In this document: one piece after another, positions 32,361 to 41,059 of the stretch
How positions within the stretch are numbered: position 1 is the first letter of the stretch
Layout of the letters: each line of letters begins with the position of its first letter
Assembly (NCBI RefSeq): GCF_025809055.1
Contig: NZ_CP075529.1
Location: forward strand, 2,653,501 to 2,717,500
Length of the DNA: 64,000 nt
Direction: 5' to 3'
DNA from: Devosia sp.
Lineage (GTDB): Bacteria; Pseudomonadota; Alphaproteobacteria; Rhizobiales; Devosiaceae
Translations under genes and position numbers: made by a program
Notes under the pieces: generated by a model
The model's input: only the letters and a program-made list of their open reading frames with translations
What the model was told of the DNA's origin: nothing
Databases searched by the model: none

Positions 32361-32744
32361 CTACGAGACCTTCTGATAGTCGATGCTGTTGCAGAAAATG
32401 CCCTGGCAACCCGTGATCTTGAGCGTCTCGGGGCCGGTCAGTTCCACAATGGCTTTGGCATTGCCGCCATTGAGAGCGATATTGCCTTCCCACTTGGCGG
32501 GACCGGTCTTGGTGCCGCGCACCACTTCCTGATCCACGAAAGCCAGGTTTTCTTCGGTCCGGCTGTCGCCCTGAATATCGTTCAGCGTGCCGCAGAGCTG
32601 GGTGCCGTCACCGCACAGTTCGAAGGTAAAGGTGGTGCCCCAGCGGTCCTGCCAGACCCCATCGGGGGAAGCGGCCTGCTGGGCAAAGCCCGGAGCGGCG
32701 AGGGCAAGGACGGCGGCGGAAGCAATGAAAAGGGTCTTCAACAT
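32361..32744 (-). CDS. Secreted DUF2147 family protein A
   Basis: A 127-residue exported protein: signal peptide MLKTLFIASAAVLALAAPGFAQ, then a small beta-barrel-like domain with the DUF2147 pattern PDGVWQDRWGTTFTFELCGDGTQLCGTLNDIQG, split here. Four cysteines (two in CGDGTQLCG, two in GCQGIFCNS) may form disulfides in the periplasm. The second ATG was taken as start because GGAG lies six bases before it. Function of the family is not established. A second copy lies 83 bp upstream on the same strand. Confidence 0.8.
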   Translation of the reverse strand: MLKTLFIASAAVLALAAPGFAQQAASPDGVWQDRWGTTFTFELCGDGTQLCGTLNDIQGDSRTEENLAFVDQEVVRGTKTGPAKWEGNIALNGGNAKAIVELTGPETLKITGCQGIFCNSIDYQKVS

Positions 32745-32826
32745 GGTCATCTCCAGAATCTAGATAGTGAAAGGACTGTCCGGCCAGGGGGCAAAGCCGG
32801 ATCGTCCAGGGGCAAAAATCGGCTTG

Positions 32827-33213
32827 TTAGCTCGCCTTGTAGAACGTGATGGTCTGGCACAGGATGCCCATCTGGCAGCCGGTGATATCCATGGCGCCAT
32901 CGGCCACCATGGTCACTGTGGCGCCAGCATCCTGGCCGCCATAGGTGAAGGTGCCTTCCCACTGGCCGGGCGCGGTCTGCTCGGCCTGGACCACTTCCTG
33001 GTTCACATAGGCCAGGTTTTCCGGGGTCCGCGCGCTGCCCTGGATATCGTTGAGCACGCCGCAAAGGGCCGTGCCATCTCCACACAGGGTGACGGTGAGG
33101 GTGGTGCCTTCCTTGTCGATCCACGTGCCTTCGGGGCTGGCTGCCGGTCCGGCCAGGGAGGGGGCGGACAGGGCCAGGACCGAAAAGATCGTGGCAGCAA
33201 ATGCCTTGAACAT
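32827..33213 (-). CDS. Secreted DUF2147 family protein B
   Basis: A 128-residue paralogue of the gene just downstream. Signal peptide MFKAFAATIFSVLALSAPSLAG, then PEGTWIDKEGTTLTVTLCGDGTALCGVLNDIQG and a second Cys pair (GCQMGILCQ). The two proteins share layout and all four cysteines but only about half of the residues, so the duplication is not recent. GGAG seven bases before the ATG supports the start. Role unknown. Confidence 0.8.
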   Translation of the reverse strand: MFKAFAATIFSVLALSAPSLAGPAASPEGTWIDKEGTTLTVTLCGDGTALCGVLNDIQGSARTPENLAYVNQEVVQAEQTAPGQWEGTFTYGGQDAGATVTMVADGAMDITGCQMGILCQTITFYKAS

Positions 33214-33360
33214 GACTGTTCTCCGCAATAGTTCGGGCCCGGATCTTGCCGGGCCAAAGTTCGGGTTTAGGGCTTATCTGTTACAAACGCGGCCGTTGTT
33301 CGACGGGTTCACCGGGTGCGACAATTTGTGATTGCCGGCCGGTTCACCGAACAGGGCCAA

Positions 33361-34554
33361 TCAGCGCCGAAAGGTCGCAGCCATTTCGACATGACTGGAC
33401 CAGGCGAACTGATCCACGACCAATAATTGGTCCAGCATGAACCCAGCCTGAACGAGTTGAGCCGCATCGCGGGCGAAGCTGCGCGGGTCGCAGGCAACCA
33501 TGACCACGTGGCTAAGCCTCGAGGCGGCAATCTCGCGCACCTGCGCCTCGGCACCAGCGCGCGGCGGATCGAGCACAACGGCGTCGAAGTCGAGCTCGAA
33601 CCGGGTCAGGGGATCCCGGAAAAGGTCACGGGCCTTGGCCGTGATGGCCTTGAGCCCGCGAGCATGGCGGGCCGCCTTGTCGAGTGCGGCGATACCGGCC
33701 CGGTCGCTATCGGCGGCCAGAACCGTGGCGTTTGCAGCCAGGCGCAGGGCAAACGGGCCAATGCCGCAGAAGAGGTCGGCCACCTTCCTGGCTTTGCCGA
33801 CCGCAGTCAGCACATAATCGCCGAGGACCGTTTCGGCCTCGGCCGTGGCCTGCAGGAAACTGCCGATGGGCAGTTCCACCTGGGCCGGACCCATCTTCAC
33901 CATGGGCGCCTGGGCCTGGAACAGCATCTCCCCATTGTAGGCCAGCCGCGCCACCCCGAACCGGTTGCCGAGGGGAATAAGACCGGCTTCCTTCACGCGC
34001 CGCTGACTGCTGCGGACGGTCACATCCATGCCGGTCATCGTGGCGGTGAAGCCGATATCGCAGGGGCCGATCGCAGCGCCGATGGCGCGGGCCAGGTCGG
34101 GCGCGCGCCCCAGCGCCGGCACCAGGATCGGGCAGGCATCGAGGTCCAGCAGATCGTGGCTGCGCAATTGCATATAGCCGGCCTGGTCGCGCCGGGCGTG
34201 CAGCGTGGCCCGCCGCCGCCCCTCGCCATGGGCGATGACAAAGCGCTCGATCGGAGCCTCTATCCCGGCCTGCCGCAAGGGTTGCTCCACGAGACGGCGC
34301 TTGAAGGCGACATAGCTCTCCCGGTCGAGATGCTGCAACTGGCACCCGCCGCATGTGCCGAAATGCCGGCAGATCGGCTCGATACGCTGCGGGGACGGCT
34401 CGAGGATCGAGAGCAGGCGGGCGCGCTCACCCTCGATCTCAATCGTGACCAGTTCCCCGGGCAGCACGAAGGGCACGAAGATGCGCTTGCCATCGACGAT
34501 GGCAACGCCTTCGCCCTTGTGGCCGAGGCTTTCAATCCTGACTGTGGTCGACAT
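33361..34554 (-). CDS. 23S rRNA (uracil-5)-methyltransferase-like RNA methyltransferase (RlmD/RumA family)
   Basis: A 397-residue protein with an N-terminal TRAM-like RNA-binding domain (RIESLGHKGEGVAI), an iron-sulfur cluster motif CRHFGTCGGCQ with a later C in DACPIL, a SAM-binding motif LFCGIGPFALRLA, and the catalytic region VVLDPPRAGAEAQ and VACDPRSFARD with the nucleophile cysteine. That set defines the TrmA/RlmC/RlmD group. The best guess is m5U formation in 23S rRNA or tRNA. The chosen ATG begins MSTTVRIESLG; 18 codons upstream are open but unlike the family. Confidence 0.88.
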   Translation of the reverse strand: MSTTVRIESLGHKGEGVAIVDGKRIFVPFVLPGELVTIEIEGERARLLSILEPSPQRIEPICRHFGTCGGCQLQHLDRESYVAFKRRLVEQPLRQAGIEAPIERFVIAHGEGRRRATLHARRDQAGYMQLRSHDLLDLDACPILVPALGRAPDLARAIGAAIGPCDIGFTATMTGMDVTVRSSQRRVKEAGLIPLGNRFGVARLAYNGEMLFQAQAPMVKMGPAQVELPIGSFLQATAEAETVLGDYVLTAVGKARKVADLFCGIGPFALRLAANATVLAADSDRAGIAALDKAARHARGLKAITAKARDLFRDPLTRFELDFDAVVLDPPRAGAEAQVREIAASRLSHVVMVACDPRSFARDAAQLVQAGFMLDQLLVVDQFAWSSHVEMAATFRR

Positions 34555-34622
34555 GGTCTGTCCGGGGCTTGCTGGGGCCGAGGTACAGCTTTTGTTAGCG
34601 CCCGGCAACCGCCAAGCCGGTG

Positions 34623-35912
34623 CTAGACTGGTTGGGTGCCATTGCGGGCCAGTACATCGCCAGCGAGATAGAGTGACCCACAGATGAGGATACGCGCATC
34701 CTGATATTCCGCCGCGGCCTTGAGCGCTGCGGTCAGCGATCGCGCGGCGCGAGCCGGGAAGCCGGCGGCACGGCCGCGGGCGGCAATGTCCTCGGCTGGG
34801 TGCGCATTGGCTTCCCCGGGAATGGTCAGCGTCAGGACGGCCGCCGGATGCAGGTCGCGGAACACGGCGAGGAAATCCTCAGGTGCCCGGGTGTTCATCA
34901 TGCCCATGATCAGCACCAGCGGCTTTTCCGGCATGGCGGCGACAGTACGCGCCAGGGCCGCCGCGCCATGCACATTGTGCCCGCCATCGAGCCAGAGCTC
35001 ATGGCCCGGCTGCAGCAAGGCGCGCAACTTGCCCTCACGGATCGGCTGCATGCGGGCCGGCCAGGTGACGGTGCGCAGGCCCTGTGCCAGCGCGCGATCA
35101 TCGACCGGCAGATCGAAATGGCGGCAGGCGGCAATGGCGAGCGCTGCATTGTCGAACTGGTGTGGGCCGGGCAGGGCGGGCGGCGGCAGATCGACCAGAC
35201 CCGCCTCATCGGAAAAGACCAGGCGCCCGTCCTGCTCGTTGCCGTGGAAATCCTCACCCTGCCAGACCGGCCGGATGTCGAGGCGATGGGCGGCACGCTC
35301 CAGCACCTTGCGTGCCTCGTCCTGCTGCAGGCCCATTACCGCCCTGGCGCCACGCTTGAGAATGCCCGCCTTGTTGCCGGCAATTTCGCCCAGCGTATTG
35401 CCCAGAAAACCCTGGTGATCATAGTCGATGGGCGTGATGATGGTGCCGAGCGGGTGCTTGACCACATTAGTCGTGTCATAGGTGCCGCCCATGCCGGTTT
35501 CGAGCAGCAGGAAATCGGCTTTCGTTTCCGCGAACAGCTGAAACGCGGTCACGGTTGTCACCTCGAAAAAGGTGATCGGCTCGCCATTGTTTCTGGCCTC
35601 AACCGCCTCCAGCGCCGCATTGAGCCTGCGCGTGCCGACATATTTTCCCGCCAGCCGGATGCGCTCGTTGAAGCGCACGAGATGGGGGGAGTTATAGACA
35701 TGAACGCTCTTGCCCGCGGCTTCGAGAAAGGCGCGGAGATAGGCAATGGTCGAGCCCTTGGCGTTGGTGCCGGCCACATGGATCACGGGCGGCAGGTGGT
35801 CCTGCGGATTGCCCAGCTTTTCGAGCAGCGGCAGCATGCGATCGAGGCTGAGATCGATCAGCTTGGGATGGAGGCGCGAGAGGCGAGCGAGAATGGCGTC
35901 AGTGCGGGACAT
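34623..35912 (-). CDS. folC: Bifunctional folylpolyglutamate synthase/dihydrofolate synthase
   Basis: FolC (429 residues) makes dihydrofolate and adds glutamates. The Mur-ligase-type P-loop is VAGTNAKGSTIAYL near residue 46; GNTLGEIAGNKAGILK contains the carbamylated-lysine and Mg sites, LLLETGMGGTYDTTN is the second Walker-like motif, and LDGGHNVHG is the C-terminal domain marker. GGAG seven bases upstream of the ATG decides the start. In related genomes it usually follows accD; here it follows pheT across a REP-like doublet. Confidence 0.96.
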   Translation of the reverse strand: MSRTDAILARLSRLHPKLIDLSLDRMLPLLEKLGNPQDHLPPVIHVAGTNAKGSTIAYLRAFLEAAGKSVHVYNSPHLVRFNERIRLAGKYVGTRRLNAALEAVEARNNGEPITFFEVTTVTAFQLFAETKADFLLLETGMGGTYDTTNVVKHPLGTIITPIDYDHQGFLGNTLGEIAGNKAGILKRGARAVMGLQQDEARKVLERAAHRLDIRPVWQGEDFHGNEQDGRLVFSDEAGLVDLPPPALPGPHQFDNAALAIAACRHFDLPVDDRALAQGLRTVTWPARMQPIREGKLRALLQPGHELWLDGGHNVHGAAALARTVAAMPEKPLVLIMGMMNTRAPEDFLAVFRDLHPAAVLTLTIPGEANAHPAEDIAARGRAAGFPARAARSLTAALKAAAEYQDARILICGSLYLAGDVLARNGTQPV

Positions 35913-35973
35913 GTTGGTCTCCAAAGCGTCGCGGCCTGGTTGTGCTCGGCTGATTGCCAGACGCACCAAGCTT

Positions 35974-36047
35974 CCCTCGGGCCTGACCCGAGGGCCGGCC
36001 TGGGAGCCACTGCCGTCGGAGAGCGGCCCTCGGGTCAGGCCCGAGGG
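35974..36047. repeat. REP-like inverted doublet (CCCTCGGG type)
   Basis: Two identical 21-base hairpins in opposite orientation: CCCTCGGG-CCTGA-CCCGAGGG at 35974-35994 and its exact reverse complement at 36027-36047. They fill most of the gap between folC and pheT. Each hairpin is strong and the two can also pair with each other, forming one long stem, so it may stop or stabilise transcripts. Confidence 0.75.
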
Positions 36048-36082
36048 CAGGTCGGTGATCGTTTGGGTCTAAAGCGTAGTTT

Positions 36083-38506
36083 CTACTTCCGCAATTCCCC
36101 GCCGGTGGTCTTGGTGACGGCCGCCACCACTGCCGCCGAAACCTTGTCGATTTCCTCGTCGGTGAGCGTCCGGTCCCTGGGCTGCAGGGTCACCTCGATG
36201 CCCACGGACTTCTTGCCCTCGCCGACATGGCTGCCCTCGAAGACATCGAAGATGCCGACATCAGCGATCAGCGCCTTGTCGGCGCCGCGGGCGGCCTTGA
36301 GCACGGCGGCAGCGGTAACGCTGCGGTCCATGACAAAGGCAAAGTCGCGGCTGACCGGCTGGAACGGGCTGAGGGCCAGGGCCGGCTTGGTGCGCGTGGC
36401 CTTCTTGCGTCCTTCGGGCAGGGCGTCGAGGTCGATTTCAAAGGCGCAGACCGGGCCGTCGAGGTCTAGATCCGCCACCAGGGCAGGGTGCAGTTCGCCG
36501 AACCATCCCAGGGTCACTTTGGGGCCGAGGACCACGCGGCCACCCCGCCCCGGATGGCTCCAGGAGGCAGCTTCGGGCAGGACCTGGACCTTTTCGATGT
36601 CGACGCCAAGTGCGTCGAGAACCGCGGCCAGATCGGCCTTTGCGTCCCAGACGCCAACCGGCGCCGCCTTGCCGGACCAGTGCCGCCCAGCCCCGTCCGG
36701 TCCCGCCGTGCCCGTGCGGATGCCGGACGCATAGGTGTGCTGGCCTTCGGGCCTGTCCGAAAGGAATACCTGGCCGACTTCGAACAGGGCCACATCGGCA
36801 TAGCCGCGATTGCCATTGCGCCGGGCGCCGGCCAACAGGCCCGGCAGCAGCGAGGGCCGCATGTCGGTCATGTCCGAGGCAATGGCATTGGCCAGCTGCC
36901 GGTCTTCGGTGCCGCCACCAAAACGGGTGGCCTCTTCGTGGCTGATGAAGCTCCAGGTCACCGCCTCATCCATGCCCCGCGCTGCGAGGGCCCGGCGCGA
37001 CAGACGGCGGCGGTTCTGGATGGTGGTGAGCATGCGCGGCGCCACGTGGTTGAGGCGGGTCAGCGGCTCGACGGGCACATTGTCGACCCCCACCATGCGC
37101 ATCACTTCCTCGACGAGATCGGCCTTCATCGTCACGTCCGGACGCCAGCTTGGCACCTTGACGCTGCGCACATCGCCGCTGCCGTCCACGACAAAGCCGA
37201 GGCGGGAGAGGATCGCCTCGATCTCGTCTGAGCCGATATCCAGCCCCGTCAGCCGGCGCACTTCCGCCAGCGGGAAGTCCACAATGGTGCCGGGAAAAAC
37301 GTCGTCGCCGGAAACAGCCGGCTCCATCGCCTCGCCGCCGCACAGCTCCAACACCAGGCGCGTTGCCAGTTCCATGCCCGGCTCGGTCAGCGCCGGATCG
37401 ACAGAGCGTTCGAGGCGATAACGGGCATCGGAGACGATGCCGGTCTTGCGGCCGGACTGGGCGATGAGATCGGGATCCCAGCTGGCGCATTCCATGAAGA
37501 CATTGGTGGTGTCCTCGGTCACACCCGAACGAATGCCGCCCATGATACCGCCGAGGCACAGCGGACCCCTGTCATCGGCGATGACGGTCATGGTCTCGTC
37601 GAGCGTATAGACCTTGTTATCGAGCGCATCGAACGCCTCGCCGCGCGCATTGCGCAGCACCATCTGCCCCTCGACCTTGTCGGCGTCATAGGCATGGAGC
37701 GGGCGGCCCCAGCCCAGGGACACCAGATTGGTGATGTCAACGACCGTATTGATGGGCCGCAGGCCTACGGCCCGCAGCCGCTGCTGCAGCCAATCCGGCG
37801 AGGGGCCATTCTTCACATTGGCGATATAGCGGCCGGCAAACTTGCGGATCGCCTTGGGCTCGCCAGCGCTGAACTGGTGCGGCAGGGGCGCAATCGGGCT
37901 TGGGCCTTTGGAGGGAACGGCCGACATGTCCGTCGCCTTGAGCGCGCCCAGGCCAAAGGCGGCGAGATCGCGCGCCACGCCATAGACGCCGGTCGCATCG
38001 CCCCGATTGGGGGTGATGGAAATGTCGAAGACCACGCCATTGATCCCGGCATAGTCGACGTATTTTTCACCGATCGGCGCATCCGCCGGCAGTTCGATAA
38101 TGCCGTCATGGTCGTTGGAGAGCTCAAGCTCGGCGGCCGAGCACAACATGCCATTGGACGGGGCGCCGCGAATGACGACGCCCGCCTTGAGTTCGAAATC
38201 CTTGCCCGGAATATAGGTGCCGGGGGCCGCAAACACGCTCTTGAGCCCGGTCCGGCAATTTGGCGCGCCGCAGACCACGTCGATCAAGGCGCCGGTGCCC
38301 GCATCGACCTTGCAGATATTGAGATGGTCGGAATTGGGATGCGGCTTGGCTTCCACCACATGGGCGACGACGAACTTGTCGAGACGTGCGCCCTGGCTGG
38401 CAATGTCTTCGACCTCAAGGCCGATCATGGTCAGCGCCTTGCCGATCTCGTCAACCGAGGCGGTCGTGTCCAGGTGTTCCTTGAGCCAGTCGAGCGTGAA
38501 TTTCAT
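36083..38506 (-). CDS. pheT: Phenylalanine-tRNA ligase beta subunit
   Basis: PheT (807 residues, usual ~800) has all domains in order: B1 and tRNA-binding (KALTMIGLEVEDI, VVAHVVEAKPHPNSDHL), B3/B4 (GRPLHAYDADKVEG, DDRGPLCLGGIMGG), B5 (VRRLTGLDIGSDEI), catalytic-like B6/B7 and a C-terminal FDX-ACB domain (SRDFAFVMDRSVTAAAV to VTLQPRDRTLTDEEID). It forms an alpha2-beta2 enzyme with PheS and edits Tyr-tRNA-Phe. It lies 12 bp after an ASCH-exonuclease gene that separates it from pheS. Confidence 0.98.
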   Translation of the reverse strand: MKFTLDWLKEHLDTTASVDEIGKALTMIGLEVEDIASQGARLDKFVVAHVVEAKPHPNSDHLNICKVDAGTGALIDVVCGAPNCRTGLKSVFAAPGTYIPGKDFELKAGVVIRGAPSNGMLCSAAELELSNDHDGIIELPADAPIGEKYVDYAGINGVVFDISITPNRGDATGVYGVARDLAAFGLGALKATDMSAVPSKGPSPIAPLPHQFSAGEPKAIRKFAGRYIANVKNGPSPDWLQQRLRAVGLRPINTVVDITNLVSLGWGRPLHAYDADKVEGQMVLRNARGEAFDALDNKVYTLDETMTVIADDRGPLCLGGIMGGIRSGVTEDTTNVFMECASWDPDLIAQSGRKTGIVSDARYRLERSVDPALTEPGMELATRLVLELCGGEAMEPAVSGDDVFPGTIVDFPLAEVRRLTGLDIGSDEIEAILSRLGFVVDGSGDVRSVKVPSWRPDVTMKADLVEEVMRMVGVDNVPVEPLTRLNHVAPRMLTTIQNRRRLSRRALAARGMDEAVTWSFISHEEATRFGGGTEDRQLANAIASDMTDMRPSLLPGLLAGARRNGNRGYADVALFEVGQVFLSDRPEGQHTYASGIRTGTAGPDGAGRHWSGKAAPVGVWDAKADLAAVLDALGVDIEKVQVLPEAASWSHPGRGGRVVLGPKVTLGWFGELHPALVADLDLDGPVCAFEIDLDALPEGRKKATRTKPALALSPFQPVSRDFAFVMDRSVTAAAVLKAARGADKALIADVGIFDVFEGSHVGEGKKSVGIEVTLQPRDRTLTDEEIDKVSAAVVAAVTKTTGGELRK

Positions 38507-38518
38507 GGGTTTGGCACC

Positions 38519-39559
38519 TTAACGATAGTCGCTTTTGCTGCCGGTAATGGTCGGCAGCGCGGCAGAGAGTTTGAACAGTTCGACAAGCGTATTGGCAAAG
38601 CCGCGCGCGTCGTCGATGGCCTTGTGAGTGTGCGGGATATGGCCGAAGAACTCGGCCGGCAGCTTGCTCATGCCCCAATCCATATAGGGCGCGCCGCGCA
38701 GGGTTCCGGCCATGGTGTAAAGGCAGATGCCGCCGCCGCGAAAAATCTGCCGGCCGCCGAACGGGCCGGACAGGGCCCGCGTATTGGCGAACTCGTCCAG
38801 ATAGTGGTCCATCCACAAGCCGTCGAAAATCATCGGCGCGGCGACAAAGACTTTTGGCCCCGGCAGGCTCTCCACCCAATCGGCAAAGCGGGGCATGACC
38901 ACGCCGGGGTCCTCGGCGCCCTCATTGGCGGCGCGCCAGGCTTCGGGCTGGGTCTGCCACCAGGCCATGGTCATGGGATGCTGGCTGCGACCGGCCTTGG
39001 GCTTCAACACCGCCTCGAACTCGCCGTGGCGCGTGCCATTGGCCTCGATGGCCACCGAGGCAAAGCTCAGCATGGAATGGTGCAGCGGCGTCGGGCCATC
39101 GGCCTCGATATCGGTGACGATGAATATGGGGCGGCTGACTTTTGCATAAAGGTCGCGGCCGGCCGGTAGCACGGTCACGAGCCGAAAGGTTTCGCAGACC
39201 ACGTCCATGTCCAACGAAAAACCGCCATTGCGGGCGAAATAGGCTTCATGGCCCGCCCGCCACTCGGCATAGGGCCCTTCGCCTTCGCGATCGGTGAAGC
39301 CGGGCTCGATCTGGTCAAATCGCTTTGTCTCAACAGACAGCGTCTCGATCACACAGGCTTCCTCGCCCGCGCCATTGAGCACCACGTCACGGCGGCCAAC
39401 CCTGGGCATGGGCTCCCCACCGGCTTCATAATCGCGCAAGGCCCCGCAGGTCGCCGTCTTGTCGCCCGCCAGCACCAGCGCGAGCAGACGATCGGCCAGC
39501 TCCGGGGAATCCCCGAAGCTGAAGCGGATCTGATCCTTGCTGTCCCGACCTGACGACAC
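38519..39559 (-). CDS. Fusion of an ASCH domain with a DEDDh 3'-5' exonuclease-like domain
   Basis: A 346-residue two-domain protein. Residues ~10-128 match an ASCH domain (RFSFGDSPELADRLLALVLA, then GDKTATCGALRDYEAG with the conserved K-T, and GPYAEWRAGHEAYF); ASCH domains bind RNA and some are RNases or amidohydrolases. Residues ~143-340 form a DnaQ-like exonuclease: exo I FIVTDIEADGP (D150, E152), exo II MIFDGLWMDHYL (D246) and exo III HTHKAIDDARGF (H312, D317), so the DEDDh set looks intact. A DEDDh exonuclease and an ASCH protein as separate genes are common; one chain is unusual. It sits between pheS and pheT, 12 bp from pheT. Confidence 0.8.
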   Translation of the reverse strand: MSSGRDSKDQIRFSFGDSPELADRLLALVLAGDKTATCGALRDYEAGGEPMPRVGRRDVVLNGAGEEACVIETLSVETKRFDQIEPGFTDREGEGPYAEWRAGHEAYFARNGGFSLDMDVVCETFRLVTVLPAGRDLYAKVSRPIFIVTDIEADGPTPLHHSMLSFASVAIEANGTRHGEFEAVLKPKAGRSQHPMTMAWWQTQPEAWRAANEGAEDPGVVMPRFADWVESLPGPKVFVAAPMIFDGLWMDHYLDEFANTRALSGPFGGRQIFRGGGICLYTMAGTLRGAPYMDWGMSKLPAEFFGHIPHTHKAIDDARGFANTLVELFKLSAALPTITGSKSDYR

Positions 39560-39575
39560 TTTGAAACGTCCTGGA

Positions 39576-39652
39576 TGTCATCCCCGCGAAAGCGAGGACC
39601 TCTGTTAAATGACCTGCATCGGAAACGGGCTTCCCGCTTTCGCGGGAATGAC
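39576..39652. repeat. REP-like inverted doublet (GTCATCCCCGCGAAAGCG type)
   Basis: Two hairpin units point in opposite directions between pheS and the ASCH-exonuclease gene: TGTCATCCCCGCGAAAGCGAGGA at 39576-39598 in parts, and TTCCCGC-TTTC-GCGGGAA followed by TGAC at 39631-39651. Outer TGTCA/TGAC ends and internal arms match the layout of the doublet at 30190. Confidence 0.7.
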
Positions 39653-39669
39653 CCGGCTGGTGAAGAACC

Positions 39670-40800
39670 TTAGGAGGAGAGCCCCCCGAACAGCGTCGGC
39701 AGATCCAGCGGCCGGAACCCGTAATGGTCGAGCCAGCGCTGGTCGGCGTCGAAAAAGGCGCGCAGGTCCGGCATGCCGTATTTCAGCATGGCGATGCGGT
39801 CGATGCCCATGCCCCAGGCGAAGCCCTGATAGACATCCGGATCGAGCCCGGCATTGGCGATGACATTGGGATGGACCATGCCGCAGCCAAGGATTTCGAG
39901 CCAGTCGCTGCCCTCGCCGATCTTGACCTCGCTGCCCGAGCGATCGCATTGCACATCGACTTCCATCGAGGGCTCGGTGAAGGGGAAGAAGCTGGGGCGG
40001 AAGCGCAGCGTGACAGTGTCGACTTCGAAGAAGGCCTTGAGGAATTCCTCAAGCACCCAGCGGAGCTGGCCGATATGGCTCGACTTGTCGATGACGAGCC
40101 CCTCGACCTGATGAAACATCGGCGTGTGGGTCTGATCGCTGTCATTGCGATAGGTGCGGCCGGGCATGACCACCCGGATGGGCGGGTCCATCGCGGGCGT
40201 CAGATAGGACGCGGCCGGCTTTTCATTGGTCTTCTGCATGACGCGCATCTGCACCGGCGAGGTATGGGTGCGCAGAACCTTCTTCACCCCGTCTGCGCCG
40301 GTCTTCATGAAGAAGGTGTCGTGCATTTCGCGCGCCGGATGTCCCTCGGGGAAATTGAGCGCGGTGAAATTGTAATAGTCGGTCTCGATATCGGGCCCTT
40401 CGGCGATGGAGAACCCCATGTCGGAAAAGATCGCGGTGATTTCGTCGATGGTCTGGCTGATCGGGTGAATGCGGCCGCGCGCGGTCGGAGCAGGCCGCAG
40501 AGGCAGGGTGACATCGACTGTCTCGGCCTTGAGCCGGGCATCGAGAGCGTCGGCCTTGAGCGCAGCACTGCGGGCCTCGATCAGGGCGGCAATTTCGCTC
40601 TTGAGGCCGTTGATGGCGGGACCGGCTGACTTGCGGTCTTCGGGGGCCATCGAGCCCAGCGTCGCCAGAAGCGCCGAGACCGAACCCTTCTTGCCCAGGG
40701 CGGCAACCCGAACGGCATCGAGCGCGGCTTCGGTGTCGGCAGCGGCGATCGCAGCGCTCAGTTCGGCGCGCAGGGTTTCAATCTGGGTTTCCAAGGACAT
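39670..40800 (-). CDS. pheS: Phenylalanine-tRNA ligase alpha subunit
   Basis: PheS (376 residues, usual ~340-360) carries the class II catalytic core: motif 1 around HPISQTIDEITAIFSDMGF, motif 2 with RVVMPGRTYRNDSDQTHTPMFHQVEG, in part, and motif 3 GFAWGMGIDRIAMLKYG. An N-terminal coiled coil (residues 1-90) contacts the tRNA. The rplT gene lies 259 bp upstream; that gap shows several inverted repeats and is described separately. PheS and PheT are normally adjacent but are separated by one gene here. Confidence 0.97.
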   Translation of the reverse strand: MSLETQIETLRAELSAAIAAADTEAALDAVRVAALGKKGSVSALLATLGSMAPEDRKSAGPAINGLKSEIAALIEARSAALKADALDARLKAETVDVTLPLRPAPTARGRIHPISQTIDEITAIFSDMGFSIAEGPDIETDYYNFTALNFPEGHPAREMHDTFFMKTGADGVKKVLRTHTSPVQMRVMQKTNEKPAASYLTPAMDPPIRVVMPGRTYRNDSDQTHTPMFHQVEGLVIDKSSHIGQLRWVLEEFLKAFFEVDTVTLRFRPSFFPFTEPSMEVDVQCDRSGSEVKIGEGSDWLEILGCGMVHPNVIANAGLDPDVYQGFAWGMGIDRIAMLKYGMPDLRAFFDADQRWLDHYGFRPLDLPTLFGGLSS

Positions 40801-40835
40801 GTTTCTCTCAACTCGGATGGGCTGCGGTCGGTGTT

Positions 40836-41045
40836 AGAGCATTTTGGGCCTTTTAAGTCAGGCCCAAAAAAATCGATAAGGTCTGCTTTTGGTCTGCCGC
40901 AGGCCCGCCATTCGAGCAAAGCTCTCATGGCCTTCTTGCCTGAAATCGCTTCACTGGAGCGATTTCGCCTTCGGCCGGCGCGAAGCCAAAACAAAACGCC
41001 CCGCGCCAGCCCTTTCGGGCGGCGCAAGGCGCGATTTCGACCTCA
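40836..41045. repeat. Palindrome-rich intergenic element between rplT and pheS
   Basis: No gene is convincing in these ~210 bases. A hairpin TTTTGGGCC...GGCCCAAAA (40842-40869) follows TTAGAGCA, and GAAATCGCT...AGCGATTTC (40942-40966) forms another; GGCGCGAAGCC and GGCGC repeats follow. Rhizobiales genomes carry dispersed elements that begin AGAGCATTTT, so this may be one. A short frame at 41027 reading leftward includes FFGPD but has no ribosome site. Confidence 0.45.
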
Positions 41046-41059
41046 GCGGACTGGGGTGC

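Noticed and set aside
40758..41027. Leader peptide (MRALLEWRACG...DFFGPD...) attenuating pheS
   Set aside because: No ribosome binding site, it runs on into pheS out of frame, and no terminator/antiterminator pair with T-run was found.
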